64,000 nt of DNA, from positions 2,976,001-3,040,000 of the forward strand of contig NZ_CP084992.1 of the NCBI RefSeq assembly GCF_044793635.1, given 5' to 3'. Below are positions 25,434 to 34,324 of this stretch, piece by piece. Source of the DNA: Virgibacillus_F necropolis_A. Lineage in GTDB: Bacteria; Bacillota; Bacilli; Bacillales; Amphibacillaceae. Position numbers and translations under genes: made by a program. The number at the start of each line of letters is the position of its first letter. Position 1 is the first letter of the stretch. Below the pieces are notes generated by a model. That model saw only the letters and a list, made by a program, of their open reading frames with translations, did no database searches and was not told where the DNA came from.

Positions 25434-26096
25434 ATGTATTCAAATTACTCTTTTAATCCAAATAGAAATCGATACGTAAATAGTCCTTATCAGCCTAACC
25501 CTTATGATAACTACAATAGTTTTTATCCTACGTATCCTTATTACTATTCAGAGCGTCAACAACCAGTTAGGGGTCAGGCTACATGGACAGAGGGGGGACA
25601 AGTTACACAATGTGGCATTCCTTGGTCCAGTAATGAATATATGACAGTAGCTGTCGGAGAAAATTCACCTTATCAGTGTGGCCAACAACTAAAGATAAGG
25701 AATGTTTCTACACCTGTTCCAAGGGAGATTTTGGTAACGGTAGTTGATCAAGTTCCTGGGTATCCAGCCAATAAAATTAACCTTCATAGGAGAGCCTTTG
25801 AAGCACTGGGAGCAAATCCAAGTGTGGGAGTAATAAATGTTGAAATTATTCCGTCGCCTGAATTAGAGCAAGAACAATGGGGGAAATATTTATTGGAAGT
25901 TACGCAAACGGCTTATCCGAGTTATAGCATAACGGAATATAACACGGTAGCAAAAACACAGTTGTCTCCTACACAAATACAGGAAACATATGAATTTACT
26001 TTACAATCGCCACAGGAAACAATTACGGTCCAAGGCAATATTATCTACAATCCGAACACAGATCGAGTTATTTCGTTCGATATAAAAGAAGTTTAA
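25434..26096 (+). CDS. RlpA-like double-psi beta-barrel protein with DUF3889 C-terminus
   Basis: 220 residues in three parts: a Tyr/Asn/Pro-rich tail (1-45); a DPBB domain (46-140) with ATWTEGGQVTQCG, YMTVAVG, YQCGQQLKIRN, TVVDQVPGYPANKINLHRRA and FEALG; and a DUF3889-type domain (150-220) with GKYLLEVTQTAYPSY and TYEFTLQSPQETITV. The DPBB fold occurs in RlpA and expansins, which act on cell-wall glycans, and the two Cys residues may form a disulfide. No signal peptide is visible, yet the Tyr-rich tail resembles spore-coat or surface proteins. ATG 25434 follows ACAGGAGGAG. Activity unproven. Confidence 0.82.
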   Translation: MYSNYSFNPNRNRYVNSPYQPNPYDNYNSFYPTYPYYYSERQQPVRGQATWTEGGQVTQCGIPWSSNEYMTVAVGENSPYQCGQQLKIRNVSTPVPREILVTVVDQVPGYPANKINLHRRAFEALGANPSVGVINVEIIPSPELEQEQWGKYLLEVTQTAYPSYSITEYNTVAKTQLSPTQIQETYEFTLQSPQETITVQGNIIYNPNTDRVISFDIKEV

Positions 26097-26146
26097 GATT
26101 GAAGAAATATTATGTTTCTAATGAAAATAGCATGTAGAATACACCT

Positions 26147-26187
26147 AAAAACACTTGGCTAATATTTAGTAACCAAGTGTTTTTTTG
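26147..26187 (+). terminator. terminator after the DUF3889 gene
   Basis: AAACACTTGG pairs with CCAAGTGTTT around an AT-rich loop of about 15 bases and is followed by a run of seven T residues. Confidence 0.9.
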
Positions 26188-26281
26188 GCAGTTAAGAAAG
26201 TAAAAATCCTTTCTTACTGCATAAGTGCAACTAAGGCTTTCGCCATTAAGGCCTGGCGATAAGCCAAGTTTTCTAACAGGA
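26187..26281. repeat. dispersed intergenic repeat, family R2
   Basis: GGCAGTTAAGAAAGTAAAAATCCTTTCTTACTGCATAAG contains a strong AAGAAAG/CTTTCTT hairpin; then GTGCAACTAAGGCTTTCGCC and a second hairpin around AAGGCCTGGCGATAAGCC. Nearly identical copies occur at 39821-39912 and, in part, at 54822-54975. No gene within it; the remaining bases to 26386 also hold none. Confidence 0.85.
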
Positions 26282-26386
26282 TTTCTAACCTATTTGTCGA
26301 ATATTAACTAGGATAAAGTATGAAGATTAGTGGTGTTTAAATGGAAAAGTTCATACACTTTATATAAATAGTAAGGAGTGCTTCTA

Positions 26387-26824
26387 TTGTATAATTATAA
26401 ACCTGCTGGGTTTTGGATTCGGTTTTTAGCAAATTTAGTAGATGGTTTAATTATTTTTGTATTAACATTTATAGTTGCAACTATTTTTAACGATCAAGCA
26501 TACTTCAATGGATACAACATGAATACGTATGATAATAATGCTCCATCTGAAAGTATTGTGAATATAACATATGCCATTATTTTTGTTGTTTTTTTCACGG
26601 CAAGCAAATATAAAGGATCGCCTGGAAAACTGGCGTGCAGAATTCAAGTATTAAATGAAGATAAAACTCAAATAAGTTTATTAAAATCGATAGGAAGATA
26701 TTTATCTTATTTTATTTCAGCACTTCTTTTATTTATTGGATTTATGATGGCAGGCTGGAATGAAGAAAAGAAAGCACTACACGATATGATTTGTAATACA
26801 AGAGTTGTTTATCGTGATAAATAA
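26387..26824 (+). CDS. RDD family membrane protein
   Basis: 145 residues with the RDD pattern: GFWIRFLANLVDGLIIFVLTF (R and D of the motif in helix 1), a second helix followed by the GSPGKLACRIQVLNEDK loop, and the C-terminal KKALHDMICNTRVVYR. RDD proteins have been linked to Na+ or amino-acid flux and to stress tolerance, but most are uncharacterised. TTG at 26387 is chosen because AAGGAG sits 8 bases upstream; the GTG at 26378 overlaps the site. Confidence 0.87.
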   Translation: MYNYKPAGFWIRFLANLVDGLIIFVLTFIVATIFNDQAYFNGYNMNTYDNNAPSESIVNITYAIIFVVFFTASKYKGSPGKLACRIQVLNEDKTQISLLKSIGRYLSYFISALLLFIGFMMAGWNEEKKALHDMICNTRVVYRDK

Positions 26825-26951
26825 TATTCGTCAAAAAAAGGATGACTACCACACGTAACTTTTCCCAGTAACTTCCGTCTATACCTAAAAGAACTTCCAT
26901 TGGAAATGTTTTCGCATTCTGTTGGAAGTTAACCTGGATGGGGTGTGCAAT

Positions 26952-27890
26952 GTGAAAAAGATATTGTTCATAATGTTTATGCTAAGTTTTGGCATCTTTG
27001 CAGCTGCTTGTAGTAATGAGGGAAAAAGTAGTGATTCGGGGGATAAGGCTGCCTCTAGTACGGAAGAAAGTACAGCAGGGAAAGGCGAGTACGCTAATAT
27101 TGGAACTGGAACAAACGATTCTGCAAATGAGCAACAAGATGGTAAGTCCCATTCGGAAGACGCTAATTCCAATGAAGAGGGAAATAGCCATGTAAACCGA
27201 AAAATAATTTATACTGCTAATCTTCGTATTCAAGTGAAAAACTTTCAGGAGGTTTTAAATGATATTCAGACGCAAGTGACAAATCGTGGTGGATATATTG
27301 TGGAATCGAATATGTATGGAGACAACGAAGAAGGATCCACCAGTGGTCAAATAACCGCACGAATTCCTCAGGATCAGTTTCGGGAATTTATTACGTTCGT
27401 GGAAAAAGGCAGTAGCAAAGTTTTGGAAAGTTCGATTACAGGCCAGGATGTGACAGAGGAATATATTGATCTTGAATCACGGTTGAAATCTAAACATGTT
27501 GTAGAGAAACGGTTACTTTCCTTTATGAAACAAGCAGAAAAAACGGAAGATCTGTTAACTATTTCTGAGGACCTAGCGAAAGTCCAGGGAGAAATTGAGG
27601 AAATAACAGGTCAAATGAAATACTTGCAAAACAAAGCTGACTTAGCAACTGTTACAATTCAAATTGAAGAAAATAATGTAAAGCTTTCAGGAATAAGTAA
27701 AGATGAATTAAATACGTGGGAAAAAACCAAGCAACAATTTTTGAAAAGTATCAACTTTCTTATCTCCGCTTTTTCCGGGCTATTTGTCTTCCTTATTGGC
27801 AACCTACCACTCTTTATATTGTTAGGATGCATCGGTCTAATTACATTTCTGATAGTCAAAAAGAGTAGGAAGGATAACCAAAGAGATTAA
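26952..27890 (+). CDS. DUF4349 domain lipoprotein
   Basis: 312 residues: signal peptide with lipobox FAAAC (lipidated Cys20), a Ser/Glu/Asn-rich linker (22-85), then the DUF4349 domain (about 90-300) with RKIIYTANLRIQVKNFQEVL, the GGYIVESNMYGDNEE stretch, ARIPQDQFREFI, a coiled coil near RLLSFMKQAEKTEDLLTIS, and a C-terminal membrane helix (PLFILLGCIGLITFLIV) with a basic tail. It should be anchored at both ends in the outer face of the membrane. Function of DUF4349 is unknown. GTG 26952 follows GGATGGGG. An 8-bp inverted repeat, AACTTCCA/TGGAAGTT (26892-26930), ends just upstream. Confidence 0.85.
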   Translation: MKKILFIMFMLSFGIFAAACSNEGKSSDSGDKAASSTEESTAGKGEYANIGTGTNDSANEQQDGKSHSEDANSNEEGNSHVNRKIIYTANLRIQVKNFQEVLNDIQTQVTNRGGYIVESNMYGDNEEGSTSGQITARIPQDQFREFITFVEKGSSKVLESSITGQDVTEEYIDLESRLKSKHVVEKRLLSFMKQAEKTEDLLTISEDLAKVQGEIEEITGQMKYLQNKADLATVTIQIEENNVKLSGISKDELNTWEKTKQQFLKSINFLISAFSGLFVFLIGNLPLFILLGCIGLITFLIVKKSRKDNQRD

Positions 27891-27949
27891 TAGGTTCTGA
27901 AAAACAATCTTACATGTAACCTGATGCAGTTTAAAGGATGGTGACCACA

Positions 27950-28513
27950 ATGATTAACTTAAAACCCATTGAAACCAGTATTGGCAAGGATGTAAATGCT
28001 TTAGCTGAAATATACTGTGGTGCTTTTATTGGAAACGACTATACTTCTGAGGATTTATACGAAGCTAAACAAACGTTTATAAAGCATGTAACTTATCCGG
28101 GTTTCAGAGGAATAAAATACATAAATGAATCAGAGGAAATCTTAGGTTTCGCTTATGGTTATACCTCTTTACCTGAACAATTCTACCGGAATAAGTTAGA
28201 CGGACACTTAGACGAAATTGAAAAGAATAAATGGTTACAGGAATGTTTTGAATTTGTCGAGCTAGCAGTTGATGTTAAAAGTAGGCAAAGCGGCATCGGC
28301 AAACAGTTACACGACTATTTGTTGAATTACGTAAATCATGACACTTCAATTCTGACAACATCTATTGATAACTTCCCAGCTATTAATCTGTATAAAAGTA
28401 GGGAATGGCAAATTATTAAGAGAAATGTGGTTCTTATACCAGGCACAGAACCCCAAATTATCATGGGTAAGAAACTAGGGGCTACTATTGAAGAAATTCC
28501 ACATACTTATTAA
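27950..28513 (+). CDS. GNAT family N-acetyltransferase
   Basis: 187 residues. The acetyl-CoA loop is VELAVDVKSRQSGIGKQLHDYL (RQSGIG), with ASN/INLY motif B in NFPAINLYKSREW. It follows the DUF4349 gene by 60 bases and could share its transcript. ATG 27950 is preferred because GGTGA lies 6-10 bases upstream; ATG 27938 sits within the AAAGGATGG site itself. Substrate unknown. Confidence 0.82.
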   Translation: MINLKPIETSIGKDVNALAEIYCGAFIGNDYTSEDLYEAKQTFIKHVTYPGFRGIKYINESEEILGFAYGYTSLPEQFYRNKLDGHLDEIEKNKWLQECFEFVELAVDVKSRQSGIGKQLHDYLLNYVNHDTSILTTSIDNFPAINLYKSREWQIIKRNVVLIPGTEPQIIMGKKLGATIEEIPHTY

Positions 28514-28534
28514 TGAACAAATTTTCAAAACTAA

Positions 28535-28567
28535 AAATCCCTCATCCAACATAGTGGATGAGGGATT
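28535..28567. terminator. bidirectional terminator between GNAT and ispA
   Basis: AAATCCCTCATCC / GGATGAGGGATTT, 7-base loop, flanked by A-run and T-run, between two convergent genes. Confidence 0.88.
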
Positions 28568-28588
28568 TGTCGTTCCAGTGGGAACCTA

Positions 28589-29557
28589 TTACAAAGACTT
28601 CATTATTGACGATTTCAATTCTTGATCAAATATTTTGGTTAGATACTTTGGAGCTGTTAAATATAGGAGTCCATTTCCTTCGAGCATAGGTGAAAAGCCT
28701 AATGGAACGGTTCTTTTGATTAATTGTGCGTAGAGTTCAGGTTCTGAAAGATTTCTGGCAAAATAATCATTTGCCAAATTTTTTATTAATGCAAGAGCTC
28801 CTGAAACATGGGGAGCAGACATGGATGTTCCGCTCAATTTGGCATACTTACCATCTAAATAGGTAGATAATATATTTTCTCCAGGTGTAACTAAATCAAT
28901 TTCGTTATTCGAATTCGAAAAATCAGAAGAGCGTCGTTTCAAATCAATTGCTCCAACACTGATAACCTCATTATAGCTTCCTGGGTAGGCAAATTCATCT
29001 GTTGAATGATCGCCATCACCCTCATTTCCTGCTGCACAAACTACAAGAATATTGTTGTTAACAGCTTTTTTGATTGCGTCATGCAGTTTGGCATTATCGT
29101 TTGGTCCACCGAGCGACATGGAAATGATATCTACTTTTTGTTCGATGGCAAAATTGATTCCGTTAATAATCCAGTCATACTGACCTGAACCGTTTTTGTT
29201 TAGTACCTTTACAATAAGTAAGTTAGCTTCGGGAGCAACTCCAGATACACCAGCATCGTTATTACTGGCAGCAATTGTACCTGCCACATGTGTGCCGTGA
29301 CCCGCGTGGTCCTTAAATATATCTGGGTCACTATTATCATCATCTGTAAAATTTTTGCCATTTATTACGCGGTCTTTTAAGTCGGGGTGGTCTGCTTCAC
29401 AACCTGTATCAAGAATTGCTACCGTAATATCTTTACCCTTTGTCTTACTCCAAATTTCTGGTGCCTGAATAAGCTCAACACCTTTTGGAACCTCATTCTC
29501 CACTTGGTCAATTTGTTTAATCACTTGATATGGAATTACTTGAGCATAGTCCTTCAT
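28589..29557 (-). CDS. ispA: intracellular subtilisin-like serine protease
   Basis: 322 residues, matching B. subtilis IspA closely. The catalytic triad is present: Asp50 in VAILDTGC, His87 in GHGTHVAGT, Ser245 in GTSMSAPHVSGA, with oxyanion Asn178 in CAAGNEGDGD. There is no signal peptide; instead the short N-terminal extension with the IPY motif (VIPYQVIKQI), which blocks the active site until cleaved in intracellular subtilisins, is retained. It degrades cytoplasmic proteins in stationary phase and sporulation. The ATG at 29557 follows GGGAGGAAA. It converges on the GNAT gene and shares its terminator. Confidence 0.95.
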   Translation of the reverse strand: MKDYAQVIPYQVIKQIDQVENEVPKGVELIQAPEIWSKTKGKDITVAILDTGCEADHPDLKDRVINGKNFTDDDNSDPDIFKDHAGHGTHVAGTIAASNNDAGVSGVAPEANLLIVKVLNKNGSGQYDWIINGINFAIEQKVDIISMSLGGPNDNAKLHDAIKKAVNNNILVVCAAGNEGDGDHSTDEFAYPGSYNEVISVGAIDLKRRSSDFSNSNNEIDLVTPGENILSTYLDGKYAKLSGTSMSAPHVSGALALIKNLANDYFARNLSEPELYAQLIKRTVPLGFSPMLEGNGLLYLTAPKYLTKIFDQELKSSIMKSL

Positions 29558-29735
29558 TTCATTTCCTCCCAGCAAAGGATTAACTAAATGGTTATCAACA
29601 TTCTAACATTTCAGATTGTTTTGCAACAGGTTCATAAGTAGTAGGAAGAAATACTATTTATACTTAGAAGTAGGGTGGTCTTTAATGATATAATAGAAAA
29701 CAATTAGTTAGATTATCTAGTAAGGAGGCAGTTTT

Positions 29736-30347
29736 ATGAACTTTGTTTCTATAGATTTCGAGACTGCAAATGAAAAACGTCATAGCCCATGCGCAATTGG
29801 AATTGTTGTTGCAAATGAAACAGGAATAGTTGATGAGTTTTATAGTTTAATAAATCCGCTTATGGCGTTCAGCTCTTTTAATACCCGGGTCCATGGTATT
29901 GTGGAAGCGGATGTGATAGATGCACCAACCTTCACAGAACTATGGCCGAAATTTGAATCCTATTTAACTGATAGTATTGTTATAGCCCATAATGCAAGTT
30001 TTGATATGAGTGTACTTCGGAAGACATTGGATCACTATAATCTTACATATCCCAACATGGAATATTTGTGTACAGTAGAAATCTCCAAAAACGTGTGGCC
30101 GGACTTAATGAATCACCGGTTAAATACAGTGGCCACGCATCATAATATTCTGTTTGAACATCATCATGCGTTAGAAGATGCACGTGTTGCTGCATTAATA
30201 TTAATTGAAGCAATCAGAGAACATAATGCCGAACACCTGGATGGTTTTTTAGAAGTCCGCAGTATGAAAAAAGGTAGAGTTTATGAGCGTGGTTATGTAA
30301 CACCAAAAATAAATGCCAGAAAGCGAAGGAAAAAAATGAACTTCTAA
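29736..30347 (+). CDS. 3'-5' exonuclease, DnaQ-like (DEDDh)
   Basis: 203 residues. The DEDDh motifs are visible: ExoI FVSIDFETANEKR (Asp7, Glu9), ExoII VIAHNASFDMSVLRK, and ExoIII HHALEDARVAALIL with the catalytic His and Asp. The C-terminal 30 residues are strongly basic (GYVTPKINARKRRKKMNF) and may bind nucleic acid. It resembles free-standing proofreading-type exonucleases rather than PolC. The ATG follows AAGGAGGC. Confidence 0.9.
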   Translation: MNFVSIDFETANEKRHSPCAIGIVVANETGIVDEFYSLINPLMAFSSFNTRVHGIVEADVIDAPTFTELWPKFESYLTDSIVIAHNASFDMSVLRKTLDHYNLTYPNMEYLCTVEISKNVWPDLMNHRLNTVATHHNILFEHHHALEDARVAALILIEAIREHNAEHLDGFLEVRSMKKGRVYERGYVTPKINARKRRKKMNF

Positions 30348-30401
30348 TGTAATAGGTGTTGCATAAGAATTTAATTAAAAAATAAAAAGGGTCGTTTTAA
30401 A

Positions 30402-31130
30402 TTGTTAAATAAATATTTCACTTATAACTATGAAGGTGATTATTTTACTTTATTCTCTTTTTCCCATATAGCGATGTTAATTATTACCATTTTGTGTACA
30501 ATAGCTCTTTATTATTTGAGAAATAATAGTAGGGTTAACTATATAAAACATGTTATCCTCTTAGGTTTAATTTGTTCCGAATTAACATTAAATGTATGGT
30601 ATTTGCTTAATGGAGCTTGGAGCATGGCGTATACTTTACCATTGCACTTATGTTCCATATCTTTATATTTAAGTATTTTTATGTTAATCACTGAGAAGTA
30701 CGCTCTGTTTGAAATAAATTTCTTTATGGGTGTTGGAGGTGCTTTACAAGCCCTACTAACACCAGAGTTGTATTATAATTTTCCGCACTATCGTTATTTT
30801 CACTTTTTTATCGCCCATATATCTATTGTTTTAGCATCATTTTATATGGTTTCTGTGAAAAATTATAAACCAACTTTAAAGTCAGTATGGAAATCAATGA
30901 TTTATTTAAATTTGATTGCTCTTTTTGTTTTCTTCATGAATATAGTTACTGGTGGAAATTATATGTTTTTATCAAGAAAACCCTCTAATCCCAGCCTACT
31001 CGATTATTTGGGAGACTACCCTTGGTACCTATTATCTTTAGAATTAGTAACGCTAATTATGTTTCTAATTTTATACTTACCATTTCCAGTACGTAACTAT
31101 ATGAAGAAAAGGACTAAGAAAATAAAGTGA
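30402..31130 (+). CDS. ywaF: YwaF/TIGR02206 family membrane protein
   Basis: 242 residues with about six to seven helices and the YwaF-family features: FTLFSFSHIAML near the N-terminus, WYLLNGAWSMAYTLPLHLCSISLYLSI, GVGGALQALLTPEL and PHYRYFHFFIAH. Function is unknown; the fold may be transporter-like. TTG start at 30402 with AAAAGGGTCG upstream. Monocistronic, with a strong terminator after it. Confidence 0.87.
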   Translation: MLNKYFTYNYEGDYFTLFSFSHIAMLIITILCTIALYYLRNNSRVNYIKHVILLGLICSELTLNVWYLLNGAWSMAYTLPLHLCSISLYLSIFMLITEKYALFEINFFMGVGGALQALLTPELYYNFPHYRYFHFFIAHISIVLASFYMVSVKNYKPTLKSVWKSMIYLNLIALFVFFMNIVTGGNYMFLSRKPSNPSLLDYLGDYPWYLLSLELVTLIMFLILYLPFPVRNYMKKRTKKIK

Positions 31131-31146
31131 TTCCCTTTTGCACTTT

Positions 31147-31185
31147 AAAACAGGAAAGACTCATTCCGAGCCTTTCCTGTTTTTT
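31147..31185 (+). terminator. terminator after ywaF
   Basis: AAACAGGAAAGxCTC / GAGxCTTTCCTGTTT long hairpin with one internal mismatch, then a T-run. Confidence 0.92.
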
Positions 31186-31423
31186 ATATTCCTGAAATAT
31201 TGTGTTAATGAAGAATTTGATCCTCCAATTTTAGCGATTAATCGTGATTAAAAGCGATGAGGAATGATTAGGTAACCTTTAAATCCGAATGGAAGCGTTT
31301 TCCCTCACTAATTGATGCTTATACGTATCAATTCCTTTATACCCCTTGAAACTTAATACACAGATGTTACGATACAAAGGTTGGAAGAATGAACGGAAGA
31401 CAAAACAAATGGAGATGATTCAG

Positions 31424-32266
31424 ATGTTAAAAAATAAAACAGTTGCATTTTTAGGTGCCGGTAATATGGCAGAGGCTATGATTTCCGGGTTGATCCAAAA
31501 TGAAAAAATCCCTACTAAGCAAATTATTGTAACAAATAAAAGCAACCAAGATCGTCTAAATCTGATTAAATATAAGTATGGAGTTAGAACAGTTCCGATT
31601 AAAGAATTACCATACGAGGAAATTGACTATTTTATTTTAGCAATGAAACCAAAAGGAGCAGAAAAAACGCTTTCTGAAATTAAAGATCGACTTACTAGTA
31701 ATCAAGTAGTCACTTCAGTTTTAGCGGGAATATCTACTTCTTATATGGAAGAAAGGCTGAATGCTGGGCAAGAAGTAATCCGTGTTATGCCAAATACGTC
31801 AAGTATGATTCAAGAATCTGCTACAGCGATGTCATTGGGAACGCATACGAAGGAACAAAATGCTGAGGCAGTCAAGGAGCTTCTTGCGTGCATGGGAAAA
31901 GTATATGTCATTGATGAAGATCAAATGGATGTATTTACTGGTATAGCAGGGAGCGGTCCAGCTTATTTCTATTATTTGATGGAGCAGATGGAGAATATCG
32001 GGAAAGTTAACGGTATGGATAATAAAACAGCACGAAAAATTGCTGCACAGACGGTTTATGGCGCAGCAAAAATGATTATGGAAAAAGAAGAAACACCAGC
32101 TGAATTAATTGACAATATCGTATCACCGAATGGTACTACTGCAGCCGGATTGGAAGCTCTTAAAAAGAATAACGGTGGGGAAGCAATTACAGAAGCCGTT
32201 ACTCATGCTGCAAAACGTTCAAAAGAAATTAGTAAAGAACTTGATAATGTTTTAGTTCCATCATAA
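31424..32266 (+). CDS. proC: pyrroline-5-carboxylate reductase
   Basis: 280 residues. The NAD(P) Rossmann motif FLGAGNMAEAM is at the N-terminus and the P5CR signature sits in the C-terminal helical domain (AGSGPAYFYYLMEQM, NIVSPNGTTAAGLEAL). It catalyses the last step of proline synthesis, reducing P5C to proline with NAD(P)H. ATG 31424 is chosen because GGAGATGATT lies upstream; the longer ORF from 31346 lacks a site. B. subtilis has several paralogues (ProH, ProI, ProG), and the exact equivalent cannot be fixed. I see no T-box in its 290-base leader, which holds no gene. Confidence 0.93.
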   Translation: MLKNKTVAFLGAGNMAEAMISGLIQNEKIPTKQIIVTNKSNQDRLNLIKYKYGVRTVPIKELPYEEIDYFILAMKPKGAEKTLSEIKDRLTSNQVVTSVLAGISTSYMEERLNAGQEVIRVMPNTSSMIQESATAMSLGTHTKEQNAEAVKELLACMGKVYVIDEDQMDVFTGIAGSGPAYFYYLMEQMENIGKVNGMDNKTARKIAAQTVYGAAKMIMEKEETPAELIDNIVSPNGTTAAGLEALKKNNGGEAITEAVTHAAKRSKEISKELDNVLVPS

Positions 32267-32287
32267 AACAAATTAATAAATTTAGTA

Positions 32288-32322
32288 ATGGATATAAGCT
32301 AACTGCTTATATCCATTTTTTT
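32288..32322 (+). terminator. terminator after proC
   Basis: Perfect stem ATGGATATAAGC / GCTTATATCCAT, 5-base loop, then seven T residues. Confidence 0.95.
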
Positions 32323-32404
32323 GATATTAAGAAAAGCTTGCTATAAATAGTTATCTGAAATAAAATAAAAGAGAGAAAATTCAATCTAAATGAGGAGTGG
32401 GATA

Positions 32405-34015
32405 ATGAACTTGCAGACAAATAGACACGTATCACTTTCCAACATGTTAGAACGAGCAAGAAGGAATACGTTAGGAGATTTATTAGCACGGACAAGAGAT
32501 CGGGAACCTGACAAGCCAGCGATTACGTATGACGAACATCGACTTACATATGCCGAACTGGATGACATAGTGAACCAAACTGCACACGCCTTTATAGAAA
32601 GGGGTATGCAGAAAGGACAAATGATTACAGTCATGTCCAAAAACAGCTTGGATTTTGTTGTGGTTAACTTTGCCTTAGCACGTATTGGTGCAGTCATGAT
32701 ACCGATTAATTACATGTTATCAGTAGAAGATGTGCAATATATTCTTGAACATGCGGAAGTTAGTGGATTTATTGCTTCGGAGGAATATGCTGAGGTTCTG
32801 GACAAATCTGCAGGAAAAGTTGAAATTAATCATCGCTATTTAATGGATGTTCCAGCAACATTTGAAAAGAAAAACGAACTAACAAGTTGGGAGTCGTTGT
32901 CTGTTCTCAGGAAAGGACAACCTATCGATTTTGTTGATGCAGAAATTGCTGATGATGATCTCGCTCATGTTTTATATACGAGTGGAACCGAATCAAGACC
33001 AAAAGGGGTTATGTTATCTCACAAGAGTTTGGTAAGTGAATATGTAAGCTGTATCGTTGATGGAAAAATGGAGGCGCGTGATATTGCGATTCATGCATTG
33101 CCACTGTATCATAGCGCACAGCTACATGTTTTTTTGGGACCTAGTGTGTACGTTGGATCAAGTGGAATAATTCTAGGGAAGGCAAGTCCTGAAATTATTT
33201 TGAAAACAATTGAAGAAGAAGGCGCAACGCAGCTATTTTGCCCGCCAACCGTTTGGATTGCGTTATTGCGTCATCCAGATTTTGATAAGCGGAATTTATC
33301 AACTTTGGAAAAATGTTATTATGGTGCAGCGATTATGCCACGAGAAATTTTAAAGGAATTATCGGAACGTCTACCAAATGCAAAGTTCTGGAATTTTTAT
33401 GGACAAACTGAAGTGGCCCCACTTGCAACAGCATTGCAGCCCGAGGATCAACTCCGAAAACTAGGTTCAGCTGGCAAAGCGTCATTAAATGTACAAACGA
33501 AAATAGTAGATGATGAAGATAACGAAGTGTCAAGAAATGAAATTGGCGAGATTGTACACCGCACACCACACACAATGAAAGGGTATTTACACGACCCAGA
33601 AAAAACCGCCGAAGCTTTTCGAGGTGGCTGGTTCCATAGTGGTGATCTAGGAGTAATGGATGATGAAGGATATATTACAATTGTTGATCGGAAAAAAGAT
33701 ATGATTAATACTGGTGGTGTGAATGTTTCCAGTAGAGAAGTAGAGGAAACAATTTACCAGATAGATGGTGTATCAGAGGTAGCTGTTGTGAGTATTCCGG
33801 ATGCTTACTGGATTGAGGCTGTTACGGCAATAATTGTACCGAAAGATGACGCTAGTATAACGAAAGAGGAAGTCATCCAGTTTTGTAAATCAAAGCTTTC
33901 TAAATTTAAAGTTCCCAAATATGTCGACTTTACTGATACGTTACCAAAAAATCCAAGTGGTAAAGTATTGAAGCGTGCTTTACGCGATAAGTATGAAGCA
34001 CTTGGTGGAAAGTAG
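32405..34015 (+). CDS. acyl-CoA synthetase (AMP-forming)
   Basis: 536 residues of the ANL superfamily. Motif A3 LYTSGTESRPKGV (ATP phosphate loop), A5 WNFYGQTEVAPLAT, A7 HSGDLGVMDDEGY, A8 VDRKKDMINTGGVNVSSREVEE (hinge) and A10 lysine in PKNPSGKVLKRAL are all present. It activates a carboxylic acid to the acyl-AMP and then the CoA thioester. Fatty acid is the likely substrate by resemblance to FadD/LcfB-type enzymes, but the acyl pocket cannot be read reliably. ATG 32405 follows GAGGAGTGGG; ATG 32390 overlaps the site. Not in an obvious beta-oxidation operon. Confidence 0.92.
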   Translation: MNLQTNRHVSLSNMLERARRNTLGDLLARTRDREPDKPAITYDEHRLTYAELDDIVNQTAHAFIERGMQKGQMITVMSKNSLDFVVVNFALARIGAVMIPINYMLSVEDVQYILEHAEVSGFIASEEYAEVLDKSAGKVEINHRYLMDVPATFEKKNELTSWESLSVLRKGQPIDFVDAEIADDDLAHVLYTSGTESRPKGVMLSHKSLVSEYVSCIVDGKMEARDIAIHALPLYHSAQLHVFLGPSVYVGSSGIILGKASPEIILKTIEEEGATQLFCPPTVWIALLRHPDFDKRNLSTLEKCYYGAAIMPREILKELSERLPNAKFWNFYGQTEVAPLATALQPEDQLRKLGSAGKASLNVQTKIVDDEDNEVSRNEIGEIVHRTPHTMKGYLHDPEKTAEAFRGGWFHSGDLGVMDDEGYITIVDRKKDMINTGGVNVSSREVEETIYQIDGVSEVAVVSIPDAYWIEAVTAIIVPKDDASITKEEVIQFCKSKLSKFKVPKYVDFTDTLPKNPSGKVLKRALRDKYEALGGK

Positions 34016-34068
34016 GTTCTGCATAATTGAATGTACTTTTTGAAACACTACTAATGGAGGTGTTTCAA

Positions 34069-34209
34069 TTGAGTGAAAAGAATAATTTATACAATAAGAA
34101 TAAGGTGAATTCAAGTGTGAATCCACAAGGTCAAACAGAGGATGTAGCGAATCAGCAGCCTAAATCAAAACAAGAACATAAGGCTAAAAAAACAAATACA
34201 AAAAGATGA
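34069..34209 (+). CDS. small hydrophilic Lys/Asn/Gln-rich protein, possibly spore-associated
   Basis: The TTG at 34069 follows ATGGAGGTG with an 8-base gap and gives a 46-residue protein. It is almost wholly polar (SEKNNLYNKNKV, then QQPKSKQEHKAKKTNTKR) with no Cys and no hydrophobic segment. This composition resembles the minor small acid-soluble spore proteins, but I cannot match it to a named SASP. It starts 53 bases after the acyl-CoA synthetase. Confidence 0.55.
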   Translation: MSEKNNLYNKNKVNSSVNPQGQTEDVANQQPKSKQEHKAKKTNTKR

Positions 34210-34324
34210 TTTTGATAATTGGGTAAATTTTCTATTGTAATTTCGAGCAGAACGTTGTAAGATATAAATAAGCTACATTGTACGTATTAATTTAAGTTTT
34301 AACCTCTAACATTATAATAGGGAG

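Noticed and set aside
31186..31423. T-box or other riboswitch ahead of proC
   Set aside because: No T-box core or stem I landmarks; only a short TTGAT/ATCAA hairpin is seen.
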